A stretch of DNA of 64,000 bases, taken from assembly GCA_963781785.1 (NCBI GenBank), contig CAWAHD010000002.1:2232001-2296000 (forward strand), read 5' to 3'. This DNA is from CAWAHD01 sp963781785 (GTDB lineage: Bacteria > Planctomycetota > Planctomycetia > Isosphaerales > Isosphaeraceae). Both the position numbers and the translations under genes were made by a program. Below, piece after piece: positions 30,844 to 45,800 of this stretch (position 1 is the first letter of the stretch; the number at the start of each line of letters is the position of its first letter). The notes below the pieces were generated by a model. It was not told the DNA's origin, did no database searches, and saw only the letters and a program-made list of their open reading frames with translations.

Positions 30844-33800
30844 ATGGCTCGCAAGTGGTTGCACCGTTCTGGGTCGAAACAGGTGAAGTCCGTAGGCTCT
30901 CGGACCGGCTCTCCGGAGAGGCGCCGGCGGTCGCAGTTCCTGGATCTGATGGTCCAGGCACTGGAAGACCGGACCCTTCTCAGTGTCAACGCGATGATCA
31001 ATGCCGGTGTGCTCGATGTCACCTTGAGCGCGGCGGGTGATAGCGCATCGCTCACGTACGACGGGACGAACGTCGACGTGAGCGGCACCGGCTACAGTGG
31101 AGGAACGTTCCTCCCTACGTCGTTCACATCTGGCTTGAGCGTGACCGGCAGTAGCCTGTCCGACCAGAGTGTCACGTTCACTGGCCTGGGCAGCGTTGCC
31201 ACGCCGATCAATCTGGGCGCGATAGTGAGCGTGTCCGACGTCACCGCCTTGACCGTCGAAAGCAGCGGCTTCAGCACCAGTACATCGGGAAACGTCTCTT
31301 TCCAGGTTGCCGACAGCGAGGTGGGCACGACGAGCTTGAGCGGCACGACGGGCCAGGCCGCGGCGACAATCACCATCTCGAGCTCCGCGATCCATGCACA
31401 CAACATCACGATCGACGCCGACGGGACGATGACGGCCTCGACCGCCGGCAACGGGGCGCTGGGTGCCAACCTGGCGAATGTGAACGTCGGCTCCAGTGCG
31501 ACGATCGCGATCGACCCGACGTCTCCGAGTACCGCGTCCCAGATCAGCGGCACCGGCGACGTGACGATCGCGGCGACGTCCACGGCCATGATTAACGCGG
31601 ATCCCTCAGCGAACGCACCGGGGCAGACCGGTGTCGACGCGTCAGTCGCCAATTCGACCGTCACCACGAGCGCCGTCGCGCATATCTCCGGCGCTGCATC
31701 GGTGTCGGCCGGGGGCAACCTATCTCTCACGGCCACGAACACCACCAACGCCACGGCAAACGCAGACGGGACGGCGCAACGGGGTGCCGGGGGCGGAGTC
31801 GTGGCAGTCTCGGTGGTGAAGACCACGACCCAAGCCTACATCGACGGCACGGCCAGTGCCTCGGGGAACACCGTCACCGTCTCATCGACATCGACAACGA
31901 CCGCGACGACCACCGCCAAGTCGACAGACCAGGGGGCAAGTGCCAACGATACATCCACAACGAACGACCTGATGACTTACAACGCGAACACGAGCGGCGG
32001 ACCGGTGGGCGTTGTCGGTGCTCTGGCCGTGACCGATCTGACGCGTGATACCGAGGCATACATCGCCTCGACCGGACAGATCACCGGTACGACCGCGATC
32101 AATATCGGCACATCCTCCACCACGAATGACTCGTCCGTTGCGGACGGTAGCGCGACGACCGGAACGGTTGGTGTGGGGGTTGCCGTCGCCATCGACATCG
32201 CCAAGGCGACCAACCAAGCCTCGATCCAGTCGAATGCGCACCTGGCGGCGCCGTCGATCACGATCCAGGCTCTGACGCCGGTCTCAAGCGGCTACGGCGC
32301 CCAGGCGACGTCCGGAGCAGGCGGCAAGGATGTCGGGGTGGCCGGATCGCTCGCGCTCAACCTGGTTTCGAACACAAACGACGCAGTCGTCGAGTCGGGC
32401 AACACGCTGGCAGTCGCCAGCGGAGACAACGTGACGCTGAACGCCCAGAACAACACGACCGACACGGCGTCGGCCCTTCCTTTCTCGGGGGGCGGCGCCG
32501 GCTCGAATATCGGCGTCGGGGCTTCCGTCGCCTTGAACATCGCCAACAACACCACGCAGGCCGAGCTTCAGAACACCGCTCAATTGACCGGTGCCAACGA
32601 CCTGACTCTGAGCGCCACGTCGAGCGACACCACGACCACGACAGCCGAGATGGGTGCCTCCGGTGGGACCGCTCTCACCCCGAGCGTGGGCATCGCGGTC
32701 GTCAAGGATATCACCACCGCCGAGCTCGGAACCGCCGGCGCCTCGCCCTTGACCATCGCCGGTACGCTCATCGTCTCGGCGACCAACACGGGCACCACCA
32801 ACACTAGCACGATGGCCTCGGCAGCCGGCAGCAAGGCCGCCGTGGGCGCCTCGATCGCCTTGACCTTCGCCACTGACACCGCAACTGCCACCACACTTCA
32901 AAACGTCACCAGCACCGGCGGTGCCGTCACCTTCTCTGCCTCCAACTCCGCCACCAGCACGGCCATGGCCCAGGCCAGCGCAGCCGGCGCCCCGGGCACC
33001 AGTTCGTCGTCCCCGGGCCCAGATGTCAACTCGCAGGTTTCCAGCCAGCAGGGCTACGCGGCCAACGAGGCGCCGGCAGGCACCGACGGCTCCAGCTCCG
33101 CAGCGCCCTCGGCCTCGGCCTCCGACGGTAGCTCCTCCAGCGGCACGCCGATCTCGGTCGCCGCCGCCATCGCCGTCAACGTCTCCAGCTCCACCGCACA
33201 GGCCACGATCCCCGCCGGCATCGTCATCACGGCCCACGGACTGTTTATGCTGGCCTCCTCCAATGCCACCACCGGATCGGCTACCGGCGACGGCTCGGCC
33301 GTCAACACCAGCAGCTCCGGGTCAGGATCCGGATCCGGGTCCCCATCCGGCGTGGCCATCGGCGCTGCCGTGGCCGTCAACTACGACCCCGCCGTCAACG
33401 AGGCCGAGATCGACCAGGGAGCCACCGTGAGCGCCAACGGCGTCACACTCCAGGCCACCAATACCGGCACTGCCACTCCCGCCGACAACTTCACCGCCAG
33501 CGCCACCTCCGGCAGCGGCGGCGGCAACATCGGCATCGCCGGCTCCGTCGCCATCAACATCGTCAACGACACCACCGAGGCCCTGATCGACAAGAACGCC
33601 ACCGTCAACGCCGGCGGCGGAAATGTCACCCTCACCGCCACCGACACCGCTCTGACCACCACCTCGGCGTTGCCGACTTCGACCAACAGCACCAGCGGCG
33701 ACGTCGGCATCGGTGCCTCGATCGCCGTGGCGATCGTCAATGACACGGTCTCCGCCGAGCTGGGCAACGGCGCCACACTCACCGGCGCCAACAACTTGTC

Positions 33801-36800
33801 GCTCACGGCGACATCGAGCGACACGGTCACCACCACGGCATCGATGGGCTCGGCCGGCAGTGTGTCGGTCACACCGTCGCTGGGACTGGCCATCGTCAAG
33901 GACAGCGCCACAGCCCAGCTCGGCACCGCTGGCAGCACACCCTTGAGCATCAGCGGCAACCTCACGGTCTCGGCGACCAATACCGGCGCCACCAACACCA
34001 GCACGATGGCATCCGCAGCCGGCAGCAAGGCCGCCGTCGGTGCCTCGATCGCCTTGACCTTCGCCACTGACACCGCAACTGCCACCACACTGCAAAATGT
34101 CACCAGCACCGGCGGCGCCATCACCTTCTCCGCCTCCAATTCCGCCACCAGCACCGCCATGGCCCAGGCCAGCGCCGCGGCGCACCGGGCACCAGCTCGT
34201 CGTCCTCCCAGGGCCCGGATGTGAACTCGCAGGTCTCCAACCAGCAGGGCTATGGGAGCACCGAGGCACCCGCAGGCACCGACGGCTCCAGCTCGGCAGC
34301 ACCCTCGGCCTCGGCCTCCGACGGTAGCTCCTCCAGCGGCACCCCGATCTCGGTCGCCGCCGCCATCGCCGTCAACGTCTCCAGCTCCACCGCACAGGCC
34401 ACGATCCCCGCCGGCATCGTCATCACGGCCCACGGACTGTTTATGCTGGCCTCCTCCAATGCCACCACCGGATCGGCTACCGGCGACGGCTCGGCCGTCA
34501 ACACCAGCAGCTCCGGGTCAGGATCCGGATCCGGGTCCCCATCCGGCGTGGCGATCGGCGCTGCCGTGGCCGTCAACTACGACCCCGCCGTCAACGAGGC
34601 CGAGATCGACCAGGGAGCCACCGTGAGCGCCAACGGCGTCACACTCCAGGCCACCAATACCGGCACTGCCACTCCCGCCGACAACTTCACCGCCAGCGCC
34701 ACCTCCGGCAGCGGCGGCGGCAACATCGGCATCGCCGGCTCCGTCGCCATCAACATCGTCAACGACACCACCGAGGCCCTGATCGACAAGAACGCCACCG
34801 TCAACGCCGGCGGCGGAAATGTCACCCTCACCGCCACCGACACCGCTCTGACCACCACCTCGGCGTTGCCGACTTCGACCAACAGCACCAGCGGCGACGT
34901 CGGCATCGGTGCCTCGATCGCCGTGGCGATCGTCAATGACACGGTCTCCGCCGAGCTGGGCAACGGCGCCACACTCACCGGCGCCAACAACTTGTCGCTC
35001 ACGGCGACATCGAGCGACACGGTCACCACCACGGCATCGATGGGCTCGGCCGGCAGTGTGTCGGTCACACCGTCGCTGGGACTGGCCATCGTCAAGGACA
35101 GCGCCACAGCCCAGCTCGGCACCGCTGGCAGCACACCCTTGAGCATCAGCGGCAACCTCACGGTCTCGGCGACCAATACCGGCGCCACCAACACCAGCAC
35201 GATGGCATCCGCAGCCGGCAGCAAGGCCGCCGTCGGTGCCTCGATCGCCTTGACCTTCGCCACCGACACGGCCACCGACACCACACTGCAAAATGTCACC
35301 AGCACCGGCGGCGCCATCACCTTCTCCGCCTCCAATTCCGCCACCAGCACCGCCATGGCCCAGGCCAGCGCCGCCGGCGCACCGGGCACCAGCTCGTCGT
35401 CCTCCCAGGGCCCGGATGTGAACTCGCAGGTCTCCAACCAGCAGGGCTATGGGAGCACCGAGGCACCCGCAGGCACCGACGGCTCCAGCTCGGCAGCACC
35501 CTCGGCCTCGGCCTCCGACGGTAGCTCCTCCAGCGGCACCCCGATCTCGGTCGCCGCCGCCATCGCCGTCAACGTCTCCAGCTCCACCGCACAGGCCACG
35601 ATCCCCGCCGGCATCGTCATCACGGCCCACGGACTGTTTATGCTGGCCTCCTCCAATGCCACCACCGGATCGGCTACCGGCGACGGCTCGGCCGTCAACA
35701 CCAGCAGCTCGGGGTCAGGGTCGGGATCCGGGTCCCCATCCGGCGTGGCGATCGGCGCTGCCGTGGCCGTCAACTACGACCCCGCCGTCAACGAGGCCGA
35801 GATCGACCAGGGAGCCACCGTGAGCGCCAACGGCGTCACACTCCAGGCCACCAATACCGGCACTGCCACTCCCGCCGACAACTTCACCGCCAGCGCCACC
35901 TCCGGCAGCGGCGGCGGCAACATCGGCATCGCCGGCTCCGTCGCCATCAACATCGTCAACGACACCACCGAGGCCCTGATCGACAAGAACGCCACCGTCA
36001 ACGCCGGCGGCGGAAATGTCACCCTCACCGCCACCGACACCGCTCTGACCACCACCTCGGCGTTGCCGACTTCGACCAACAGCACCAGCGGCGACGTCGG
36101 CATCGGTGCCTCGATCGCCGTGGCGATCGTCAATGACACGGTCTCCGCCGAGCTGGGCAACGGCGCCACACTCACCGGCGCCAACAACTTGTCGCTCACG
36201 GCGACATCGAGCGACACGGTCACCACCACGGCATCGATGGGCTCGGCCGGCAGTGTGTCGGTCACACCGTCGCTGGGACTGGCCATCGTCAAGGACAGCG
36301 CCACAGCCCAGCTCGGCACCGCTGGCAGCACACCCTTGAGCATCAGCGGCAACCTCACGGTCTCGGCGACCAATACCGGCGCCACCAACACCAGCACGAT
36401 GGCCTCGGCGGCCGGCAGCAAGGCCGCCGTCGGCGCCTCGATCGCCTTGACCTTCGCCACCGACACGGCCACCGACACCACACTGCAAAATGTCACCAGC
36501 ACCGGCGGCGCCATCACCTTCTCCGCCTCCAATTCCGCCACCAGCACCGCCATGGCCCAGGCCAGCGCCGCGGCGCACCGGGCACCAGCTCGTCGTCCTC
36601 CCAGGGCCCGGATGTGAACTCGCAGGTCTCCAACCAGCAGGGCTATGGGAGCACCGAGGCACCCGCAGGCACCGACGGCTCCAGCTCGGCAGCACCCTCG
36701 GCCTCGGCCTCCGACGGTAGCTCCTCCAGCGGCACCCCGATCTCGGTCGCCGCCGCCATCGCCGTCAACGTCTCCAGCTCCACCGCACAGGCCACGATCC

Positions 36801-39800
36801 CCGCCGGCATCGTCATCACGGCCCACGGACTGTTTATGCTGGCCTCCTCCAATGCCACTACCGGCTCGGCCACCGGCGACGGCTCCGCCGTCAACACCAG
36901 CAGCTCCAGCTCAGGGTCGGGATCCGGATCCCCATCCGGCGTGGCCATCGGCGCAGCCGTGGCCGTCAATTACGACCCCGCCGCCAACGAGGCGGAGATC
37001 GACCAGGGCGCCACTGTCAACGCCGACGGCGTCACACTCCAGGCCACCAATACCGGCACCGCCACTCCCGCCGACAACTTCACCGCCAGCGCCACCTCCG
37101 GCAGCGGCGGCGGCAACATCGGCATCGCCGGCTCCGTCGCCATTAACATCGTCAACGACACCACCGAGGCCCTGATCGACCAGAACGCCACCGTCAACGC
37201 CGGCGGAGGAGATGTCACCCTCACTGCCACCGACACCGCTCTGACCACTACCTCGGCGATGCCGACTTCGACCAACAACAACAGCAGCACCAGCGGTGAG
37301 GTCGGCATCGGCGCCTCGATCGCCGTGGCGATCGTCAACGACACGATCAGCGCAGAGCTCGGCAACGGCGCCACTCTCACCGGCGCCAACAACCTGTCGC
37401 TGACGGCCACATCAAGCGACATGGTGGCCACCACGGCATCGATGGGCTCGGCCGGCAGTGTATCGGTGACACCTTCGGTGGGACTGGCCATCGTCAAGGA
37501 CAACACGACGGCGCAGCTCGGCACGGCCGGCGGCACACCGTTGAGCATCAGCGGCAACCTCACGGTCTCGGCGACCAATACCGGCGCCTCCAACACCACG
37601 ACGATGGCCTCGGCGGCCGGCGCCAAGGCGTCTGTCGGCGCCTCCGTCGCCTTGACCTTCGCCACGGACACCGCCACGGCCACCACCGAGCAGAATCTCA
37701 CTGCCGGCGGCGCCGTCACCTTCTCTGCTTCCAACTCCGCCACCAGCACGGCCAACGCCACGGCCAGCGCTGCCGGCGCCCCCGGGACTGACTCGTCGTC
37801 CCAGGGCTCGAGTGTGAACTCGCAGGTCTCCAACCAGCAGGGTTACGCCAGCAGCGAGGCGCCGTCCGGCACCGACGGCTCCAGCTCCGCCGCGCCGTCG
37901 GCGTCGACGTCGGATGGCAGTGTCAGCGTGGCGGCGGCGGTCGGCGTGAATGTCGTGACATCGAACGCCACGGCGACGATCCCGAATTCGACGATCGTGA
38001 CGGCGAACGGCCTGCTCACGTTGGTCTCATCGGATACCACGACCGCAACGGCAGTCGGCGACGGCTCCGCGGTCACCACCGGCAGCTCGGGTTCCGGATC
38101 CGGATCCGGATCGGGCTCGGGATCGGGGTCCGGATCGGGATCGGGGTCCGGGTCCAGCTCCGGTGTGGCGATCGGTGCCGCCGTTGCGCTCAACCTCGTC
38201 AACGCCACGAACCAGGCGACGATTGGCCAGGGGGCCCAGATCTCGTCGGATGGCCTGAGCGTCCAGGCGCTGATGACGGGTGCCAACAACCCCTCGAACA
38301 CTTACTCGGCGACCGCGACATCGGGGGCCGGCGGTGGCAAGATCGGCGTGGCCGGGTCGGTTGCGATCAACATCGTGAACGACACCAGCGAAGCTCTGAT
38401 CGAGACGGGCGCTTCGGTCGCGGCCGGCGGCGGCGACGTCACAATGTCCGCGGTCAACAATTCGGCCGACACCGCCATGGCCGTTCCGGCGATGACAACG
38501 GGAGCATCGGGCTCAAGTGTCGGTGTCGGCGCCTCTCTCGGCTTGAACATCATCTCGGATACGACCGAATCGGAGATTCAGGACGGCGTGTCCCTGGTCG
38601 ACGCCGGCGCGGTGACCTTGACGGCGAGCTCGCCCCACACGATCACGACCACGGCGATGAACGGCGCCTCCGGTTCGGTGGCCGTGGGCGCGGGCATCGC
38701 CATCGTGATCGCCAGCGACCAGACGATCGCCCAGATCGGTTCCGACAGCCAGACGCTACATGCATCGGGCGCTGTCACACTCAGTGCCAGCGGGACGTTC
38801 ACGGTCATCTCGCAAGCCGATTCCGCCGCCGCGACCAATGGTGGAAGCGTCGGGGTCGGGGCCACTGTGGTCGTGAACGTGGCGCAAGATTCGTTCCTGG
38901 CCGAGCTGGACCGCAACTTGACGGCAGGCGGCGCCGTCTCGATCACCGCGACGGGCACGGGATCAGGGCAGGCCACCGCCATGGCCAGCGAGAGCGGCGC
39001 CCCCAGCACCAGCGCCAACACCGGAGGCAGCGACGGCACCGCCGATCAAGAGACGTCCAACCAGTCCACCTTCGCCATGACCGAAGGGGGCTCGGATTCA
39101 CCAGACGTATCAGCACCTCCCTCGGCGAACAGTGAGATGACCTCGCCCTCCAGCGACGCCAGCAGCGAGTCAGGCGGTGACAGCGGAGAGTCGTCGGTCG
39201 GGATCGCGGCGTCCGTCGCGGTGAACGTCTTCACCACCAGCACGATCGCCGAGATCGACAACGGGGTCACCGTCACGGTCACCGGCGGACACTCGTTGAC
39301 GGTGGGCACGACCAATCAAACCAGCGCCGCCGCCGTCGGCAACAGCCAGGCGGACGCCAACGAGAGTTCGATCGGCGCAGCCCTCGCGCTCAATGTCGTC
39401 AAGATCACGAACGAGGCCATGATCGGCTCGTCGACCACGGTTTCCGCCGATGGGATCACCGTCACCGCGGTCTTGCCCTCCACCCAGGTCGACGACTTCT
39501 CGGCGCAGGCCCTGGGCATCGCGGTCGGAAGCGAGGTGGGCGTCGCGGGCTCGGTCGGCATCAACGTCATCACGAACAACACCACCGCGACCATCGGTGC
39601 CAGCTCGATGTTGAGTTCGTCCGGCGGGCTCACGCTCACGGCCACGACCACGCAGACCTTCCAGAACGTCGCCGCCAGCGCAGGCCTCAGCACCGGAACG
39701 GCAGGCGTCGGCGTGGCCATCGGCGTCAACGTCATCAACGACACCACCCAGGCCTATCTCGACTCGAGCGTGACAGCCAACGTCGCCGGGCCGATCGCCA

Positions 39801-42800
39801 TCACGGCGACCGGATCGCTCGCCCCATCCGACGACCCGTACCCGATCGCCGATTACACGAAGCTCACCCTGCCCACCTCGTCGCTGGCCGTCGGCGCCGG
39901 CGGCGGCGAGAGCGCGGGTGTCGCGGGCGCCGCGGTGATCAATGTCATCACGCAAGATACCTACGCGTATATTTCCAATAGCGATCAGATCAACCAGGCG
40001 GGCAGCCCCGGCGCTGATCAATCGGTGCAGGTTCAGGCGACCGACACGCTCACGATCGACGACCTGGCGGGTGGGCTCGCCGCCGGCGGCGACGCCGGCG
40101 CCGGCGCCGGGCTCGACGTCAACGTCATCACCGAGGACACCGAAGCCTACATCAGCTATGGAGCCGCGGTCTCCGCCGATCAGAGCATCAGCGTGCTGGC
40201 CGCCTCGACCGAGAACATCACGTCGACTGCTGTGCAGCTTTCGATCGGCGGTGACGCCGGGCTCGCGGGGGCGATCACGGTCGAGGTCTTGAACCTGACC
40301 ACCAAGGCCTATGTCGACCACGATTCGACCATCGCGGCCCAGGGCAATGTGCTCGTGCAAGCGAGCCACCTGCCGACGATCAACACGATCGACGGCAACG
40401 TCGCCGTGGGGGGTACCGGCATCGGTGCCTCCGTGTCGACGGTGGTCGAGACCGACGTCACCCAGGCCAGTCTCGGGGCCAGCGACAATGTGACCGCCCA
40501 CGGCAATCGGGGCACAATGCAGGTGCCGGTCGGCGACACGCCGACTGATACCCAGGCGGCCACCGGCGTGGCGGTCACGGCGGTCACGTTCCCCAACCTC
40601 CAGACGATCGCCGCCGGCGGGGCGGCCGCGGGCGACGCGGCCGTATCCGGCTCGGCCGCGATCAACGTGCTCAACTTCACCACCACTGCCACGATCGGCT
40701 CGGCGCCCAGGTGACCGCGACCAACGGCTCACCGGGAACCGGCCCGGGCGTGACGGTCCTGGCGGCCGACCCGCTCACGCTCTTTAGCACCGCAGGCGCC
40801 TGGCCGCCGGCGGCGACGCCGGACTCGGCGCCGGCGTGGACGTGGGGGCAATCACCAAGGACACCGAGGCCTCGATCTCGACGGCCACGGTCAATGCCGA
40901 CGGCAACATCGTGGTCGTTGCCCTGTCGTCCGAGAATCTGACATCGCTCACGGCATCCGTCGGCGTCGGCGGTGACGTCGGCGTCGCCGCTTCGGCCGGG
41001 GTCTACGTGCTCAAGGTGACGACCCGGGCGTTCATCGGCGACGACCCCGATAACCCGACCCCCGGGACCACCGATGTTTACGCCAGCGGCAGCATTCTCG
41101 TGGCGGCGATGGAAGCGACCACGCTCAATCTGCTCTCGGGTAATTTCTCGGGATCCGGAACCGTGAGCGCCGGCGCAGCCGCGACCGTCCCGGTCATCAA
41201 CAAGACCACCGAGTCGTTCATCGGCGCGGATGCTCAGGTCACCGCCCTGGGACTGGGCTCCGGGATCAGCGCCGAGAACGGCCAGTTCCAGATCACCTAC
41301 GGCTCATACGCTTCCTCGCCCGGCGTGATCCAGCCCACGCCGATGAGCGCCAATGTGTCGAGCTCGACCAACTCGAGCAACAATGATCTCAACAGCCCCC
41401 GGTTCACAGGACAGCGGATTGCGACGCCCCTGACGCAAACGCTCCACGGGCTGGCGGTCACGGCCGATAACCAGGACGCGATCCAGGGGGTCGGCGTCGA
41501 CGGTGGTGCCTCGGGTGCCGTTGCCGTCAACCTGAGCGGCTCGGTCGGCGTGATCACGAACAATACCAGCGCGGATATCGGCTCGGCGCCGAGATCAATA
41601 AGACCAATACGGGCGCAGCGGCGACCCAGGCAGTCCTGGTCGCGGCCGGCAACGATACGTCGTTCCTCGGTATCGCAGGCGCGCTCTCGTTCTCAGGGGC
41701 GGTCAGCGTGACGCCCGGCGTTGTCGTGCTCGTGATCAACAACACGATCTTGGCCTACATTGATGACGGCGCGATCGTAAACACGCGAGGCGACGTCGCC
41801 GTGGTGGCCCATTCCAGCGGCGACGTTTTCACGGTCGCCATCACCGGCTCGGGCTCCGGCACTGTCGCCCTCGCCGGCTCGATCGCGTTCGTTGATCTGA
41901 CTGACACAACCATGGCCTATATCGGCGACACCGCCGCGAGTGACTCGGCCGGCACCGTCGTGAACGCGGGGGGCAACGTTCTGGTCGATGCCACCGACGA
42001 CACCGTGGCTTACCTGATCACCGGCGCCATCTCGATCGGCTTCGGAGGCGGGGGGATCGGCGCCAGCGTCAGCGTTGCCATGTTGAACAAGACCACGGAC
42101 GCCTTCATCGGCAGCCACGCGACGGTCAATGCCTTGGGCAACTCGAATTTGGATGATCCGAACGGCCTGTCGGACATCCTCGACGGCAATGACACCAGCT
42201 CAGGCTTCGAAACCGTCTCGGGCTTCCACGGCCTGGCCGTCCAGGCGTCCACCAGCGAGAACGTCTCCAACTTCGCGGCCGCGGGAGCGGGAGGGACGTT
42301 CGTCGGCCTGGCGGGCGGCGTCTCGGTCGAGTTGTTCAGCTCCGACACCCAGGCGTTCATCGGCAATAGCGCATATCAACGCGAGCTCGACCGGGGCGAG
42401 CTCGGCCCAGTCTGTCAATGTATCCGCGGCCAACCAGGCATCCGACTTCTCGTTCGGCGGCGGGCTGGGTATCGGTGCCGTGGGCATCGCCGGCGGCGTC
42501 GATGTCGGCCTCATGAAAAACTCGACCGAGGCCTATATCGGTAACGGCGCCCAAGTCCACGCCAAGGAAGACGTCGATGTCTACGCGCTTTCGGATGACA
42601 ATGTGAAGAGCTTCGTCTTCGGCATCGGTGGCGGCGCCGTGGGCCTGGTTGGCGCCGTCTCGGTCTGGTCGATCGGCGAGGCCTATAGTGCCGGCTACAC
42701 CGACGGCAACTCGAGCGACGGAACCGTCCAGAGCCTTCCGAGCGGCGGTCTCTCCGGCTCGAGCTCGCAGGCAGAAAGCCAGACCGGGGGTGCATCGTCC

Positions 42801-45800
42801 TTGGTCGGCTCGATCACGAGCCCCAGCAACAACGGGGCGGCCAGCAACACGCAGTTCATCTCCGGTAACGTGGGATCGGCTCAGAGCGGCGTCAACAACT
42901 CGGTCACCGGCGACCCGATCGACTCGGCGATCAACAGCACGTCGGTTCCGGCCGGCACGGTCGCATTCATCGGTTCCAGCGTCAGCGTGACCGCGGGCGG
43001 CAACGTGAACGTCCGGGCCAAGAGCGAGGTCGCGTACACCGCGATCGTGGGCGGCCTTGCGGTCGGCGCGGTTGGTGTCGGCGGCTCGGTCGCAATCGCC
43101 AACATCGAAGGAAACACGCAGGCCTACATCGACACGGGCTCGACCGTGAGCGCAGTCGGCAACATCGCCGTCGATGCCGAGCTCGTGAGCGACAACGCCA
43201 CAGGCACCGCCTTCGCCGGGACGGCGGGAATCGTCGCGGTCGGCGCCCAGGTCGTCGACATCGAGGACAGCAGCACCGAGTCGGCGACCTTGAACAGCGG
43301 GGTAATCATCCCGCAGGCCCAGCAGGTTCAGGTGACGGCCTCTTCGAACCGGTCGCTCGACAGCCAGGCCATCGGCGGGTCGATCGGCGGCATCGCAGCC
43401 GGGGTGGCCGTGGCGATCGCCAGTGCCACCGGTGGCGCGACGGCCGGCATCGCCCAGAGGCGCAGATCGGCCAATCCTCGCATGAATCCGTCACCTCGGT
43501 GAACGTCTCGGCCGCGTCCACCGACTCTGTAACGGCGAATACGATCGGGGTCTCCGCAGGCGTCGGGGCCGGCAGCGTCAACTATGCTCAGACCACGATC
43601 GCTCCGACTGTCGAGGCCTATATCGGTGCCGATTCCAAGGTGACGACCACGGGCAGCGTCGCGATCGGCGCCATCGAGACGCCGTCGGGCTCGGCGACCA
43701 GTACGGGCGTGGCCATCGGTGAAGGCGCCGGGCTGGGCGTTTCACTGGCGCAGGCCGACAACGCTGCGAACGTGAGCGCTTATCTGGGCGACGGCAGCCA
43801 GATCAGTGCGGCGGATCAGAATGGCACGCGCGCCTTCACCATCATCGCCCAGCAATTCCCGGCCGCCAACAGTCCATCGGCCTACGCCGATGCAATTGCC
43901 GGCGCCGGCGGCCTCCTCCTGGGGGCAGATGGAGCCAGCGCGGAAGCGTCCAGCGGCGGCGAAGTGCAGGCCTACACGGGCAGCGGGGACCAGCTCCCGG
44001 ACGGTGACATCTCGGTGAGCGCCATCAACCGGACCGATCAATCGGCAACCTCCACGGGCGTGGCCGTGGGATTCATCGGCGTGGGCGCCGCCATCGCGAG
44101 CGCCAGCTCGAATGTCGACACTGTGGCCACACTGGGACCAGGCACCAGCTTGAACACGACCGGGACTCTGCAAGTGATTGCAGCCGGCGTCGATCAAAAC
44201 GCCGCGGCGGGCACGGCCGGCAGTGGCGGGGTCATCGCGGGCGACGGTGCGTCCGGGACGACTTCGGATACTTCGAGCGTCGCGGCCAACCTCGAGGGTG
44301 GCACCATCTCGGCCGCGAGCGTGGTTGTCACGGCCTCGCACGAGAGCGAATACGAGCCCAGTGCGAATTCGGTGAACGCCGCCGCGATCGGCGCCAGCGG
44401 CGCGACGGCCACGGATAACGACAGCCCGACGGTGGCTGTCATGATTGGAGCATCCGGGACGTCGCCGGCACCCACCCACCTCACCATCCTCGGCACGCTG
44501 ACGGTCTCGGCGCAGAACCAGTTCGATGAATTGAGCGGGGGTGGTGCGACCGCGGGGGCCGGCGGCGCGATCAACGGCTCGGCAGCCCTCAGCCAGGCCA
44601 CGCTCTCCGGCCAGGCCACCGTGACATTCGGCAACAACATCGACGTCCAGACGGGAACCGACCCCGCTACCAACCCCGGCGGAATCTCGGTCATCGCTTC
44701 GAGCATCCTCAACTCGTCCGATCAGGTCACGCTCACGACCGGAGGTGCCCTCGAAGGTGCCGGCGTGAACTCGAGTTTGTCGGCGACTTTGACCAACAAC
44801 GTCGTGATCGGCTCGGAGGACAATTTCACGAGCTACGGTAACATCGGATTGGGTACCTATACCTTGGTGGATGCACAGAATTCCTCCGAGGTCAGCACCT
44901 ACGGCCTCGCCGGCGTGGGCGTCGCGCTGGCCACCACCGATGTGACGACGAATCAGTACGTCACCGTCGATCCCAACACCGACATGACGGCCTTCGGGAA
45001 CGTCGATCTCACGCCCGGTAATGCTCCGGATAACTCCGAGACGACGACCGTGACCGGCAGATCGAGCGCGCAGGGTTACGTTCGCGGCCTGATCGCCGTC
45101 CCTTCCGCGACCTCGACCACCAATCTCAATAGCAACGCCGCCCTTGCCATTGGAGCCGGCGACCAGATCGGCAGCGGACAGAATATCGTCATCGGCGGCT
45201 TCCCGGGCGTTCCCGCACCCTCGGCCGACGGCACGGGCCACGGTTACGAGCTCGGTTTCATTCCAGTGACCGACGGCTCGAGCCCTTCGAATGAAACCAC
45301 GTCGTCGACTGTGACCAACGATGGCACGCTCACAGCAGGCATCTACCACGACCTCAATATCACGATTCCCAACGACCAGAACAACGGTTTCACTTCCACG
45401 ATCACGAACAACGTCCAGTTATCCCTCACCGGCACGCTGGCAAGCGGCTCGAACCTGGTCAACAACCTGTCGAGCACGTTCGGGCTGTCCATCGGCCAGA
45501 CGGTGACGGGTACCGGCATCCCGACCGGTACGACAATCAGCGAGTTCGGCTCATCCACGGCACTGACGGGCACGCTCGCCGTCGGGTCGGCGGTGGTGAC
45601 CGGGCTGTCGAGTACGGACGGGCTCTCGGTGGGCGAGGCAGTCACGGGGCCCGGTGTCCCGTTCGGCACCACGATCAGCTCGATCGACTCGGGCACCCAG
45701 GTGACCCTGAGCGCGGCCGCGACCTCAGTCGGCTCGCAAATCTTGACGTTCCTGCCGTATGTGGTCCTGAGCCAGGCCGCCACGCAATCAGGAGCGGAAA

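Larger units (their letters stand above)
29327..32266. repeat. Copy B of the 2.94-kb direct duplication
   Basis: Counterpart of 23219-26154. It leads without interruption into the full giant gene, so this copy is probably the functional arrangement. Its Uma2 remnant and wHTH gene parallel copy A. Confidence 0.92.

Noticed and set aside
32284..36826. Repeated glycine/alanine-rich minus-strand frames opposite the tandem units
   Set aside because: They repeat exactly with the plus-strand units and have no independent signal.
38085..38160. Regular short repeat array, considered as CRISPR-like
   Set aside because: The units are contiguous six-base repeats in a coding frame with no spacers.
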